Source: Planctomycetota bacterium
GTDB lineage: Bacteria; Planctomycetota; Planctomycetia; Pirellulales; Pirellulaceae
Length of the DNA: 16,046 nt
NCBI GenBank assembly: GCA_023430365.1
Contig: JAEZAS010000275.1
Location: 1 to 16,046 of the forward strand
Direction of reading: 5' to 3'
Both the position numbers and the translations under genes were made by a program. This document shows positions 6,895 through 14,201 of this stretch, in pieces; within the stretch, counting starts at the first letter, position 1, and each line of letters begins with the position of its first letter. The notes under the pieces are model-generated. The model was not told the DNA's origin and did no database searches. It worked only from the letters and a program-made list of their open reading frames with translations.

Positions 6895-8454
6895 ATGCCT
6901 GGCACTTCTAGTAGTCGAGACACGTTGCCCGCTCCTATGTCTGCTGCCCAATCTCAAGCCGGTTCCTCGATCATCTGTGTCAGCATCGGACGTGGTCGCC
7001 ACAAGCACATGATCGCCGAGCACAAGCACCTCGCCGAACGTGGGGCGCGGCTGGTCGAACTTCGGCTGGACTACATCGCCACGCCGGTGAACCTGCGCCG
7101 GCTGTTGCCCGAGCGGCCGTGCCCGGTCGTGATCACCTGCCGCCGGGAGCGCGACGGCGGCAAATGGCTGAAGCCCGAGGAGGATCGGCTGATGCTCTTG
7201 CGTCAGGCGATTGCCGCGGGCGTGGAGTATGTCGACCTGGAAGAGGATATCGCCGCCAAGATTCCCCGCTTCGGCAAGACCAAGCGAATCGTGAGCTACC
7301 ACAACTTCCACGAAACGCCGGAAGACCTGGCCGGATTGCACGCCCGGCTGGCGGCGCTCGACGCCGACGTTGTCAAGATTGCGACGATGGCCCATAGCCC
7401 GCGCGACAACACCCGGCTGTTGCAGCTCTCGAAGTCGGCCAAGATTCCGACGATCGCCCTGGGAATGGGTGAGATCGGCACTCCGTCGCGGGTGCTGGCG
7501 GCCAAGTACGGCGCGCCGCTGAGCTACGCCACGTTCCATGCCGAGCGCAACCTGGCGCCCGGGCAGATCAGCTTCGACCAGATGCGCGAGCTGTATCGTT
7601 ACGAGCAAATCAACGACGAGACCGAATTTTTCGGCGTCATCGCCGATCCGGTCGCGCACAGCCTCAGCCCTCACATCCATAACGCCGCCTTCGCCGCGGC
7701 AGGCCTGAACAAGGTCTACCTGCCGTTCCGCGTGCCGCAGGAACATCTCAAGACGTTCCTGGCCGATTGCCCGGCCCTCGGCGTGAAGGGGTTGAGCGTC
7801 ACCATTCCGCACAAGGAAGAGGTGATCGAACTGCTCGACAAGGCGGACGATGCAACGCGTGAAATCGGCGCTTGCAACACGCTGGTCTGGCGCGACGGCA
7901 AACTGCATGGCTACAACACCGACGCCCGGGCAGCTATGGCCAGCCTCGATCATTTGTTTGGCGGCGACGAGAATGAATCGGGCCTCCGCGGCAAACTCGT
8001 CCTGCTGCTGGGCGCCGGTGGCGTCTCGCGAGCCATCGCCTACGGCCTCAGCCGGCGTGGAGCCGATGTGCTGATTGCTTCCCGCACCGAAGGTCGGGCG
8101 GAAGAACTGGCCAAGCGTTTCAAGTGCCGCTCGTTGCCGTGGAATCTGCGACAGTCGCAGAAGGTCGACCTGATCGTCAACGGCACGCCGCTGGGGATGC
8201 ACCCCAACCTCGACGAGTCGCCCGTCGATCAGCGGTTCCTGGCGCACGACATGGCGGTTTTCGACACGGTCTACAACCCCGAGCAAACGCTACTGATCAA
8301 GCAGGCGCGCGAAGTCGGCTGTCGTACCATCACCGGGGTCGATATGTTCGTGGCACAGGCGGCGTTGCAGTACAAAGTGTTCACCGGCCAGAATCCTCCG
8401 GTCGAACTGATGCGGACCGTCGTGCGGCGCACGATCAGCGCCGTCCGCGTGTAG
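6895..8454 (+). CDS. aroDE: Bifunctional 3-dehydroquinate dehydratase (type I) / shikimate 5-dehydrogenase
   Basis: This 519-residue fusion performs steps three and four of the shikimate pathway, 3-dehydroquinate to 3-dehydroshikimate to shikimate (NADPH). The N-terminal class I dehydratase covers about residues 25-240: VELRLDY, VITCRRERDGG, YVDLEED, SYHNFH with His136 as likely general base, VVKIATMA with Lys161 as the Schiff-base lysine, and ALGMGEIGTPSR. The C-terminal dehydrogenase covers about 245-510: DPVAHSLSPHIHNAAF (substrate SLSP at 256-259), SVTIPHKE with catalytic Lys307, GYNTDA, the NADP loop LLGAGGVSRA (371-380), VNGTPLGMHP and ITGVDMFVAQAALQ. Both active sites look complete. 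The start at 6895 is uncertain because ATG 6937 is equally possible and neither has a ribosome site. aroK follows 25 bases later. Confidence 0.97.
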   Translation: MPGTSSSRDTLPAPMSAAQSQAGSSIICVSIGRGRHKHMIAEHKHLAERGARLVELRLDYIATPVNLRRLLPERPCPVVITCRRERDGGKWLKPEEDRLMLLRQAIAAGVEYVDLEEDIAAKIPRFGKTKRIVSYHNFHETPEDLAGLHARLAALDADVVKIATMAHSPRDNTRLLQLSKSAKIPTIALGMGEIGTPSRVLAAKYGAPLSYATFHAERNLAPGQISFDQMRELYRYEQINDETEFFGVIADPVAHSLSPHIHNAAFAAAGLNKVYLPFRVPQEHLKTFLADCPALGVKGLSVTIPHKEEVIELLDKADDATREIGACNTLVWRDGKLHGYNTDARAAMASLDHLFGGDENESGLRGKLVLLLGAGGVSRAIAYGLSRRGADVLIASRTEGRAEELAKRFKCRSLPWNLRQSQKVDLIVNGTPLGMHPNLDESPVDQRFLAHDMAVFDTVYNPEQTLLIKQAREVGCRTITGVDMFVAQAALQYKVFTGQNPPVELMRTVVRRTISAVRV

Positions 8455-8479
8455 TGAAAGTGGAAAGCGGTGGCTGCGC

Positions 8480-9010
8480 GTGAACATCTATCTGATTGGC
8501 TATCGCGGTTCGGGCAAGACAACCATCGCCCGGCACCTGGCGACGATGCTCTGGTGGAACTGGATCGACGCCGACTCCCATCTTGAGCGGCAGGCGGGGC
8601 GGACCATCCGCGAGATCTTTGAAACCGACGGCGAGCAAGGTTTTCGCGATCTCGAGTCGCGCGTCGTAGCCGATCTGTCGCTTTACAGCCAACTGGTGAT
8701 TGCCCTGGGGGGCGGCGCGGTGCTTCGCCAGGAGAATCGCTCCCGCATCAAGGCCAGCGGAAAGTGCGTCTGGCTGAAAGCCTCTCCCGAGCTGCTTTGG
8801 TCGCGCATCCAGGCCGATCCGACGACGACCGAACGCAGGCCGAACCTCACCGCCCAAGGCGGAATCGAAGAGGTGCAACGCTTGCTGGCCGAGCGCACCC
8901 CGGTGTACGAGGAGTGTGCGGACTTGACGGTCGAAACGGACGGCCGATCGCCGCTGGCGATCGCGACGACGATTGCCCGCTGGTCCGAGAAGGAGCTGCG
9001 GCTGGCGTGA
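8480..9010 (+). CDS. aroK: Shikimate kinase
   Basis: Shikimate kinase phosphorylates shikimate with ATP, the step after the dehydrogenase encoded just upstream. The 176-residue product has the Walker A motif GYRGSGKTT (7-15), the shikimate/Mg-binding DADSHLE (30-36), FRDLES (55-60), the glycine stretch LGGGAV (76-81), and a lid region with ERRPNLT (118-124). The length is standard. The start is GTG at 8480, giving MNIYLIGYRGSG, which aligns with family N-termini; the ribosome site is weak. The gene sits 25 bases after aroDE and overlaps the next gene by four bases, so this looks like one operon. Confidence 0.95.
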   Translation: MNIYLIGYRGSGKTTIARHLATMLWWNWIDADSHLERQAGRTIREIFETDGEQGFRDLESRVVADLSLYSQLVIALGGGAVLRQENRSRIKASGKCVWLKASPELLWSRIQADPTTTERRPNLTAQGGIEEVQRLLAERTPVYEECADLTVETDGRSPLAIATTIARWSEKELRLA

Positions 9011-10269
9011 ACACACTGCTCGCCCTCCCACTCGAAGCCCGCCTGGTCGGGCTGTTTGTGATCGGCCTCGCGCTCGGCGGGCTGGTGAACTGGGCCATCT
9101 ATTCGCTGGCCTGGCATCGGCGAGCAATCAGCCCCTGGTCGGCCCCCACAGCGAAAGCGCCGCCGCGGCGCTGGTCCGATCGCCTGCCCGTGGTGGGCTG
9201 GCTGGGCCTGCGGCGGGAAGCTTCGCTGCATGGACGCGGGTTCTGGGCCCGGCCGATGTTGATCGAGCTGGCGATGGGCCTGGGCCTCGCGGCGCTCTAC
9301 TGGTGGGAAGTCAGCGGCGGGTTGCTGTCGCCGCGCATTCCGCCGGCGGTGGCGGACGGCGCCATCGGCGACCTGCACGCTCAGTTCTTCGCGCACGCGA
9401 TCCTGTTCGTGCTGCTGATGGCGGCGACGTTCATCGACTTCGACGAGAAGACGATTCCCGATTCCATCACCGTTCCCGGCGTGCTCCTTGCCTTGCTGGT
9501 GGTTTCCATCTGGCCGAGCGCGCTGTTGCCGGTGACGAAGGCCAACTTGATGATCGGCGTGCCCGTGCCGGAGCCGCTGTGGCTGACGTCGTCGGCTGCA
9601 TGGCCGGAGTGGCTGAGCACCTGGCGCGGGCTGGCCCTCGGCATCGCCGGCTATTTGGGCTGGAGCCTGGCGGTGACTCCCGCGACGATCACCTCGCGGC
9701 GAGGCCTGGCGAAAGGCGTGAGCTTTTTCTTTGTCAGCATCGGCCGGGCTGGCACCTGGAAATTGTTCGCGGTGCTAGCTGCCATCGGCCTGCTTGCGAT
9801 TCCGCTCGTCTGGTGGATTGGCGGAGATCACTGGCGCGGGATGCTGACGTCGATCGTCGGCATTGTGCTCGGCGGCGGACTGGTGTGGGCGATTCGGATC
9901 GTCGCTTCGATCGCCTTGCGCAAGGAAGCGCTCGGTTTTGGCGACGTGACGCTCATGGCGATGATCGGAGCGTTTCTCGGCTGGCAGGCTTCGTGGCTGG
10001 TGTTCTTTCTTTCGCCGCTGGCCGCAGTGGTTGTTTCGCTGGTGAACCTGGTGCTCACCGGACGGCGGGACCTGCCGTTTGGCCCGTATCTGGCGCTCGC
10101 CGCGGCGTTTGTCGTGGTGCGCTGGGCGTGGCTCTGGCAGCACTACGCGGAAGCCATCTTCAGCCTCGGCTGGTTGCTGATGGCGATTCTCGGCGCCTGC
10201 TTGATGCTGCTCATGGGTCTGCTGATGCTCTGGCGAATGATCGAGGAACTGCTCAGCCCGAAGGAGTGA
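9007..10269 (+). CDS. Prepilin leader peptidase / type IV prepilin peptidase (A24), enlarged variant
   Basis: This polytopic inner-membrane aspartic protease would cleave, and possibly methylate, type IV pilin-like or type II secretion pseudopilin leaders. The two active-site motifs are FIDFDEKTIPD (142-152, Asp144) and GFGD (310-313, Asp313). The N-terminal region (GGLVNWAIYSLAWHRRA and RRWSDRLPVVGWLGLR) matches the DiS_P_DiS segment but lacks its zinc-binding CxxC pairs. At 420 residues it is much longer than the usual 250-290, mainly through an insert of about 100 residues between the catalytic aspartates. I chose the GTG at 9007: it overlaps the aroK stop as GTGA, and AAGGAG lies 11 bases upstream. 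The same frame stays open further upstream inside aroK, but that part is shadow. Confidence 0.88.
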   Translation: MNTLLALPLEARLVGLFVIGLALGGLVNWAIYSLAWHRRAISPWSAPTAKAPPRRWSDRLPVVGWLGLRREASLHGRGFWARPMLIELAMGLGLAALYWWEVSGGLLSPRIPPAVADGAIGDLHAQFFAHAILFVLLMAATFIDFDEKTIPDSITVPGVLLALLVVSIWPSALLPVTKANLMIGVPVPEPLWLTSSAAWPEWLSTWRGLALGIAGYLGWSLAVTPATITSRRGLAKGVSFFFVSIGRAGTWKLFAVLAAIGLLAIPLVWWIGGDHWRGMLTSIVGIVLGGGLVWAIRIVASIALRKEALGFGDVTLMAMIGAFLGWQASWLVFFLSPLAAVVVSLVNLVLTGRRDLPFGPYLALAAAFVVVRWAWLWQHYAEAIFSLGWLLMAILGACLMLLMGLLMLWRMIEELLSPKE

Positions 10270-10455
10270 CCCTTACTCCACTCGAGAGCTACCTGCACCT
10301 TCCGCGCTCCTTGCCCAAGATTTTTTGTAACCAAAGCAGCGCTCGGCACTCTGTAGTTGCAAGGCCGGTCGCTCGGACTTCTTCGCGGTGCGTTGCGCAC
10401 CCTTGCCGCGAGGTTTTGCGGCGATTCGGCCTTCCAATCACACCGGGAGACCGAA

Positions 10456-10671
10456 ATGCAGAGCCGCGGGCGAGACGACTTTGGCCAAGATATTCCTGCA
10501 ATTGCGCTCGGGTGCGCTGGAGGCCTGGTGGCCGGGCTGGGACTCGGAGGCGGGATTACCTATCTGCTGGATGGTTTCGCTTCCGACATCTGGTTGTTCG
10601 TCCTGCCGCATTCGATGCTCGCGATGATGGTGATGGGAGGCTGGAGCCTGCCGTCGCTGATGTCGAAGTGA
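10456..10671 (+). CDS. Small hypothetical membrane protein
   Basis: The frame encodes 71 residues with two likely membrane segments: a glycine-rich IALGCAGGLVAGLGLGGGI (about 16-34) and IWLFVLPHSMLAMMVMGG (about 45-62). I recognise no family. The ATG at 10456 has GGGAG seven bases before it. An upstream in-frame ATG at 10357 would add 33 residues without membrane character. Its stop codon overlaps a GTG of the next frame (GTGA). The 186 bases before it, after the prepilin peptidase stop, hold only a minor hairpin (10387-10401) and no gene. Confidence 0.55.
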   Translation: MQSRGRDDFGQDIPAIALGCAGGLVAGLGLGGGITYLLDGFASDIWLFVLPHSMLAMMVMGGWSLPSLMSK

Positions 10672-10715
10672 GTTCCTTCTCATTCTCGCCTTTGGTTCGA
10701 ATCCCTCCACTCGGT

Positions 10716-11384
10716 ATGCCCGCCCTCAAGCAAAAAACCATTTCGCCGCTTGTTGAACCGACAACGGTCAAGATCATTCCCTGGAAGGGTCTGGTGGAGG
10801 GGAAACCCAAACCCGCCGGACCGCGTCCAATGACGTTCTGGCTGGACCGTTACCCGCCCGGCTGGGTGTCGCGCCACGAAGCAGCGTCAGCCGACGCGCT
10901 GGCGCTGGCGGGCAAGGTGCATATCTTGCTGACCTCCTTCCTCAACTGGCTCCGCAAACCGAGCGAAGAGCGGTGGGATACTTTTGCCCTGCAAGCGTTG
11001 TCGGCGGGGCTATTCAATCGTTACTTGCTGGAGCGCAATCGCTGGCCGAAGCGAAAGGCAGACGTATATGTGAGCCTGCTCGAACTCGAGTGGCCGCCGG
11101 GAAGCGAGCCGGTGCAACGTTGCCTGGCCGACCTTCGAGAACTGCTGGGGCCGCCGCTTTCGGTGTTCAAAGCGGTCCGCTGCGCCGTTGCGGCCAGTGA
11201 CGTTCCGACGCGCGAGGAGTTTCAACGGGCCACACAGTCGCTGGAGCACGCTCAGCTCCGACTCATCGAGCTGGGCGGCCGCCTCGAGCAAGCGATTGCC
11301 CACGCGCACGCTCTCCAACAGCCCGCCGAAGGGCCGTCCAGCCAGGTCAAACTTCCTTCTTGCAACGCGTCCAAGTCCTGCTAA
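10716..11384 (+). CDS. Hypothetical protein, about 222 residues, no recognised family
   Basis: This soluble-looking protein has a proline/lysine-rich N-terminus (TTVKIIPWKGLVEGKPKP), then largely helical sequence (ALAGKVHILLTSFLNWL, RWDTFALQALSAGLFNRYLL). A heptad-like C-terminal helix (RATQSLEHAQLRLIELGGR, about 171-189) could form a coiled coil. The aromatic-rich TFWLDRYPPGW near residue 40 may be a useful family marker. The frame could instead begin at GTG 10668, which overlaps the previous stop codon (GTGA) and would add 16 residues. Neither start has a ribosome site. It is the last gene before the ECF sigma factor promoter region. Confidence 0.7.
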   Translation: MPALKQKTISPLVEPTTVKIIPWKGLVEGKPKPAGPRPMTFWLDRYPPGWVSRHEAASADALALAGKVHILLTSFLNWLRKPSEERWDTFALQALSAGLFNRYLLERNRWPKRKADVYVSLLELEWPPGSEPVQRCLADLRELLGPPLSVFKAVRCAVAASDVPTREEFQRATQSLEHAQLRLIELGGRLEQAIAHAHALQQPAEGPSSQVKLPSCNASKSC

Positions 11385-11386
11385 CC

Positions 11387-11407
11387 TATATTGGACAACA
11401 TTGTCCA
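11387..11407 (+). promoter_or_regulatory. Candidate -10 box and operator before the ECF sigma gene
   Basis: TATATT (11387-11392) overlaps a perfect dyad TGGACAA-CA-TTGTCCA (11392-11407), about 60-80 bases before the sigma ATG. TTGCAA at 11360-11365 could be a -35 box, but its spacer of 21 bases is too long. The dyad is seen directly; repressor or activator binding is inferred. Confidence 0.35.
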
Positions 11408-11468
11408 CAATTGAGTGGTCTGACGGTGCACCCGCCACGAGGGCAGGCTGCCGACGGCAGCCGAGGAC

Positions 11469-12188
11469 ATGCCGGACTTGAATCACAACCTGGCGGAAAC
11501 GGCGACTTCGGCGGCTGAGTTCGTCACCGACGAGGTGGTCGTCGACCGCGTGCTCGGGGGCGATCTGGCGGCGTTCGAATCGCTGATGCGGCGATATAAC
11601 CAGCGGCTCTTTCGCGTCCTTCGAGGCCTTCTGGGAGACGACGACGAAGCCGAAGACGTGCTTCAAGACGTCTACCTGCGAGCCTTCGAGCATCTGGCCC
11701 AATTCGCCGGTCGCAGCCGCTTCTCGACCTGGCTGACCAAAATCGGGGTTCACGAGGCGCTTGCGCGGCGGAGACGTCGGCGACGCCTCCAGGTGGTCGA
11801 CTTCGACGATCCGGAGATCCTTGCCATGACTCCCGTCCACGGTGGGCCTGGTCCCGAACAACAGGCCGTCAATCACGAGCTCCGTGCGCAGCTTTCCGAG
11901 GCGGTCGATGCCCTACCCGACGATCTGCGCGAGGTGTTTGCCTTGCGCATGATCGACGATCTCGATACCCGGGAGACAGCCGACTGCCTGCAACTGACCG
12001 AGGCCAATGTGAAAGTGCGGCTGCACCGTGCCAAGGCGGTGCTGCGGGCCCGCCTCGACGCGCAGATCGGCGCCGAGGCCCGCAAGCTCTACGAGTTCGG
12101 TGGGGCGCGCTGTGATCGTGTCGTCCGCAAGGTGCTCTCCCGGCTCGCCGATCGTCAGACCACTTCTTCAGAATCGGAAACGCCATGA
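11469..12188 (+). CDS. ECF-family RNA polymerase sigma factor
   Basis: The 239-residue protein has region sigma-2 at about 24-95 (YNQRLFRVLRGLLGDDDEAEDVLQDVY, here split over 43-69, then FSTWLTKIGVHEALARRRRR) and sigma-4 at about 136-195 (ALPDDLREVFALRMIDDLDT, then ETADCLQLTEANVKVRLHRA). There is no sigma-3, which defines an ECF factor. A C-terminal extension of about 40 residues contains LYEFGGARCDRVVRKVL. No anti-sigma gene with a zinc-binding HxxxCxxC motif is adjacent. Instead the stop overlaps (ATGA) the start of a secreted haem protein gene, so the likely targets or signal source are the haem proteins downstream. A 7-bp hairpin ends six bases before the ATG. Confidence 0.93.
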   Translation: MPDLNHNLAETATSAAEFVTDEVVVDRVLGGDLAAFESLMRRYNQRLFRVLRGLLGDDDEAEDVLQDVYLRAFEHLAQFAGRSRFSTWLTKIGVHEALARRRRRRRLQVVDFDDPEILAMTPVHGGPGPEQQAVNHELRAQLSEAVDALPDDLREVFALRMIDDLDTRETADCLQLTEANVKVRLHRAKAVLRARLDAQIGAEARKLYEFGGARCDRVVRKVLSRLADRQTTSSESETP

Positions 12189-12736
12189 ACGCACGTAGCA
12201 ACGTCCAACAGGTCTCGCTCCTGAGCGCGGCAGTCGTCGTCGGCCTGCTCTCGTACACGTTCATCGGCACTGCCGCCGAGCCCGAGAACGCCGATCGTCA
12301 GCCGGCCGCTGTTACGGTGGCGACAGCCCGCGACCGGGCGACGCTGCTGCAAAACACCTATCTCGCGACGCTCCATGTCATGCACGAGCGTTACTTTCAC
12401 GATGAACGAGCGATCGTTCCGGCCCGCGCGCTCGAGGACGTCTTCGCCGAACTCGACCGACAATCGAAAGTGAAAGCCCGCTGGATCTCGGTGAACACCA
12501 AGCCGATGAGCGTCGGGCACGAGCCGAAAACGGCGTTCGAAAAACAAGCGGCCAAAGAAATCGACGATGGCCAGGAGTCGGTGGAACTCGTGGCCGACGG
12601 CGTCTATCAACGGGCCGTCGCCATTCCCCTGACCTCCGGCTGCGTCAGTTGCCACACCGGCTTTTTTGGCAGCCAACCGAAATCGCCCCGCTACGCCGCG
12701 CTCGTAGTCACCATGCCGGTAACCGACGAGAAATAG
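12185..12736 (+). CDS. Secreted monohaem c-type protein, Tll0287/DUF3365-like (copy 1)
   Basis: This 183-residue protein has an N-terminal hydrophobic segment, VSLLSAAVVVGLLSYTFIG (10-28), followed by a plausible signal-peptidase site near TAA-EP. The periplasmic domain ends in the haem-binding motif CVSCH (153-157). The segment RARWISVNTKPMSV plus FEKQAAKEI matches the PAS-like fold that carries covalent haem in Tll0287-type proteins. Such domains are known or proposed sensors and electron carriers. The only cysteines are those of CxxCH; His64, His67 and His72 could supply an axial ligand. The ATG overlaps the sigma stop codon, so translation is probably coupled. It is a clear paralogue of the next two genes. 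Confidence 0.83.
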   Translation: MNARSNVQQVSLLSAAVVVGLLSYTFIGTAAEPENADRQPAAVTVATARDRATLLQNTYLATLHVMHERYFHDERAIVPARALEDVFAELDRQSKVKARWISVNTKPMSVGHEPKTAFEKQAAKEIDDGQESVELVADGVYQRAVAIPLTSGCVSCHTGFFGSQPKSPRYAALVVTMPVTDEK

Positions 12737-12785
12737 CCCGCCCCACCTCCCGCCCGTTCCTTCCCGCCTCGCCAAGGACTCGCCC

Positions 12786-13319
12786 ATGACCAGCACCATC
12801 CGACACTTGTCCACTGCGCTGGTACTAGTCGCCTCTTGTCCGCTGCTGGTGATGTCTGCGGAACCGACGAAAGCCGCTCCAAGGACCATCGCGATCGACG
12901 AGGCGCGAGACCGGGCCAGGCTGCTGCACGAAATGGTCCATGCCACGCTGCACTACGTGCACCACGAGTACTACCGCGAGGACGAAGGACTGACCATTCC
13001 CGCCGAGACCCTCAAGCGGATGTTCCGCGAAGTGGCCGAGCGGCAGAAGGTCGAACTGCGCTGGCTGGCCGTGCAAGGCGAAGCAATGAACGTCGATCAC
13101 AAGCCGCGGGACGAGTTCGAGCGAAAGGCGGCGGCAGCCATCGACGAAGGCAAGGAGGAGTTTGAGCAACTCGACCAAGGCGTCTACCGCCGGGCGGCAC
13201 CCGTGGCGCTGACAGCCGAGTGCATCAAGTGCCACGTCCCTAATCGCAAGAGCACCGAAGTCCGCTTTGCGGGGCTGATCGTTCGCATTCGGAACGTCGC
13301 CCCCGCGGCCGCGGAGTGA
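12786..13319 (+). CDS. Secreted monohaem c-type protein, Tll0287/DUF3365-like (copy 2)
   Basis: This 177-residue paralogue has the motif CIKCH at 146-150. The N-terminus, STALVLVASCPLLVMSAEP, contains a lipobox-like VASC (15-18), so it may be a lipoprotein anchored through Cys18; ordinary cleavage near MSA-EP is the alternative. Shared blocks with copy 1 include RDRARLLHEM, the His/Tyr-rich LHYVHHEYY (55-63), LRWLAVQGEAMNVDHKP, DEFERKAA and YRRAAPVALTAECIKCH. The ribosome site AAGGA lies about eight bases before the ATG, and 49 bases separate it from copy 1. The partner and electron path are unknown. Confidence 0.83.
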   Translation: MTSTIRHLSTALVLVASCPLLVMSAEPTKAAPRTIAIDEARDRARLLHEMVHATLHYVHHEYYREDEGLTIPAETLKRMFREVAERQKVELRWLAVQGEAMNVDHKPRDEFERKAAAAIDEGKEEFEQLDQGVYRRAAPVALTAECIKCHVPNRKSTEVRFAGLIVRIRNVAPAAAE

Positions 13320-13377
13320 TCGTTGTCGAGAAGTTCGCATTCAACGGGTTTGCGTACCTAGTTCACCGGGAGAAGCC

Positions 13378-13950
13378 ATGAATCGCACCATTACCTGGAC
13401 CACCGCCGTTCTGTCCATCGCCGCAGTCGCCCTGCTGGCCTTTGCCGACGACCCGCAGCAGCCCCAGAAAGCCCAGCCGAAGGCAAAACCGTCCGCCGCC
13501 GCCAGCAAGCCGGACGACACGGCCGTCGAGCGGTCGCGCAAGACGGTTCGCATGCTCGACGACATCTACAAGCAGGTGATCGTGCTGATCACCGACAAGT
13601 ACGTGCACGACGAAGAAGATTTTGCGGCTGGCAGCGCCGCCGTGCTGCTCTTCGAGAATCTTTCGAAATCGGAGAACCAGCAGGTCCGCCTGCTCGACGC
13701 CACGGGCGAACCGTACGACGCCGACAACGTGGCCAAGGACGCGTTTGAAAAGGAAGGCATCAAGCGCATCAAGGCGGGCGAAAAGGGGTATGAGCAGGTT
13801 GTCGAGGAGAACGGCAAGTACTCGCTCCGCTCGATGACGCCGGTTCCCGTCGTCCTCGAACGCTGCGTGATGTGCCACCCACACTACAAGGCAGCGCAGA
13901 AGAAGAACGAAGCGATCGGAGCGATCAGCTACCGGGTGCCGATTGAGTAG
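13378..13950 (+). CDS. Secreted monohaem c-type protein, Tll0287/DUF3365-like (copy 3, divergent)
   Basis: This 190-residue protein has a signal peptide (TTAVLSIAAVALLAFADD, cleavage near AFA-DD), then a Pro/Lys/Ala-rich linker (about 27-47) absent from copies 1 and 2. Its domain ends in CVMCH (163-167) and a lysine-rich tail region. It keeps DDIYKQVIVLITDKYVHDEED and KDAFEKEGIKRIKAGEKGYE, but lacks the two histidines that copies 1 and 2 have in the first helix, keeping only His77 nearby. GGGAG precedes the ATG by six bases. It is 58 bases after copy 2 and is the last gene before the repeat-filled gap. Confidence 0.82.
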   Translation: MNRTITWTTAVLSIAAVALLAFADDPQQPQKAQPKAKPSAAASKPDDTAVERSRKTVRMLDDIYKQVIVLITDKYVHDEEDFAAGSAAVLLFENLSKSENQQVRLLDATGEPYDADNVAKDAFEKEGIKRIKAGEKGYEQVVEENGKYSLRSMTPVPVVLERCVMCHPHYKAAQKKNEAIGAISYRVPIE

Positions 13951-13954
13951 CGGA

Positions 13955-14193
13955 AGTTTTCAGTTCACAGTAGACAGTAAACAGTAGACAGTGCTTGGGG
14001 CGGGCTCGCGCACGACGTTCAACTCAAGGTGCTATGGCCGGTCGGTACTCGGTACCCAGTACTGAGTACTCAGTACGGCGTCCCGAAAACTGGCGACGGA
14101 TAACGGACGGCCTTCCACCCGCCCGATCGCCGCCCGCCGCCGCGTAAAACTGTCTACCGTGAACTGTCTACTGTCTACTCCTCACTGAAAACT
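13955..14193. repeat. Head-to-head arrays of a 7-bp repeat (AGTNNNC) forming an imperfect inverted repeat
   Basis: The left arm 13955-13992 holds five plus-strand heptads and a partial sixth. The right arm 14145-14193 holds seven heptads on the minus strand, including AGTTTTC, AGTAGAC and AGTTCAC. The two arms are largely complementary. The element fills the 251-base gap between the third haem protein gene and the DUF542 gene. No gene is supported inside. Confidence 0.85.
14044..14078 (+). repeat. Five 7-bp units, consensus RGTACNC, in the loop of the inverted repeat
   Basis: Units begin at 14044, 14051, 14058, 14065 and 14072 in perfect 7-base register. Within them 14059-14076 is an 18-bp perfect palindrome. 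Confidence 0.8.
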
Positions 14194-14201
14194 GAATACC
14201 G

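Noticed and set aside
6835..8286. 483-codon minus-strand frame opposite aroDE
   Set aside because: It is a shadow of the aroDE coding sequence with no family features.
8973..10667. Long N-terminal part of an 803-codon plus-strand frame
   Set aside because: Up to about 10667 it overlaps the prepilin peptidase gene in another frame and is arginine-rich shadow. Only the last 222-238 codons are plausibly coding.
13955..14193. CRISPR-like array
   Set aside because: Units are 7 bp with no spacers and face each other. There are no cas genes.
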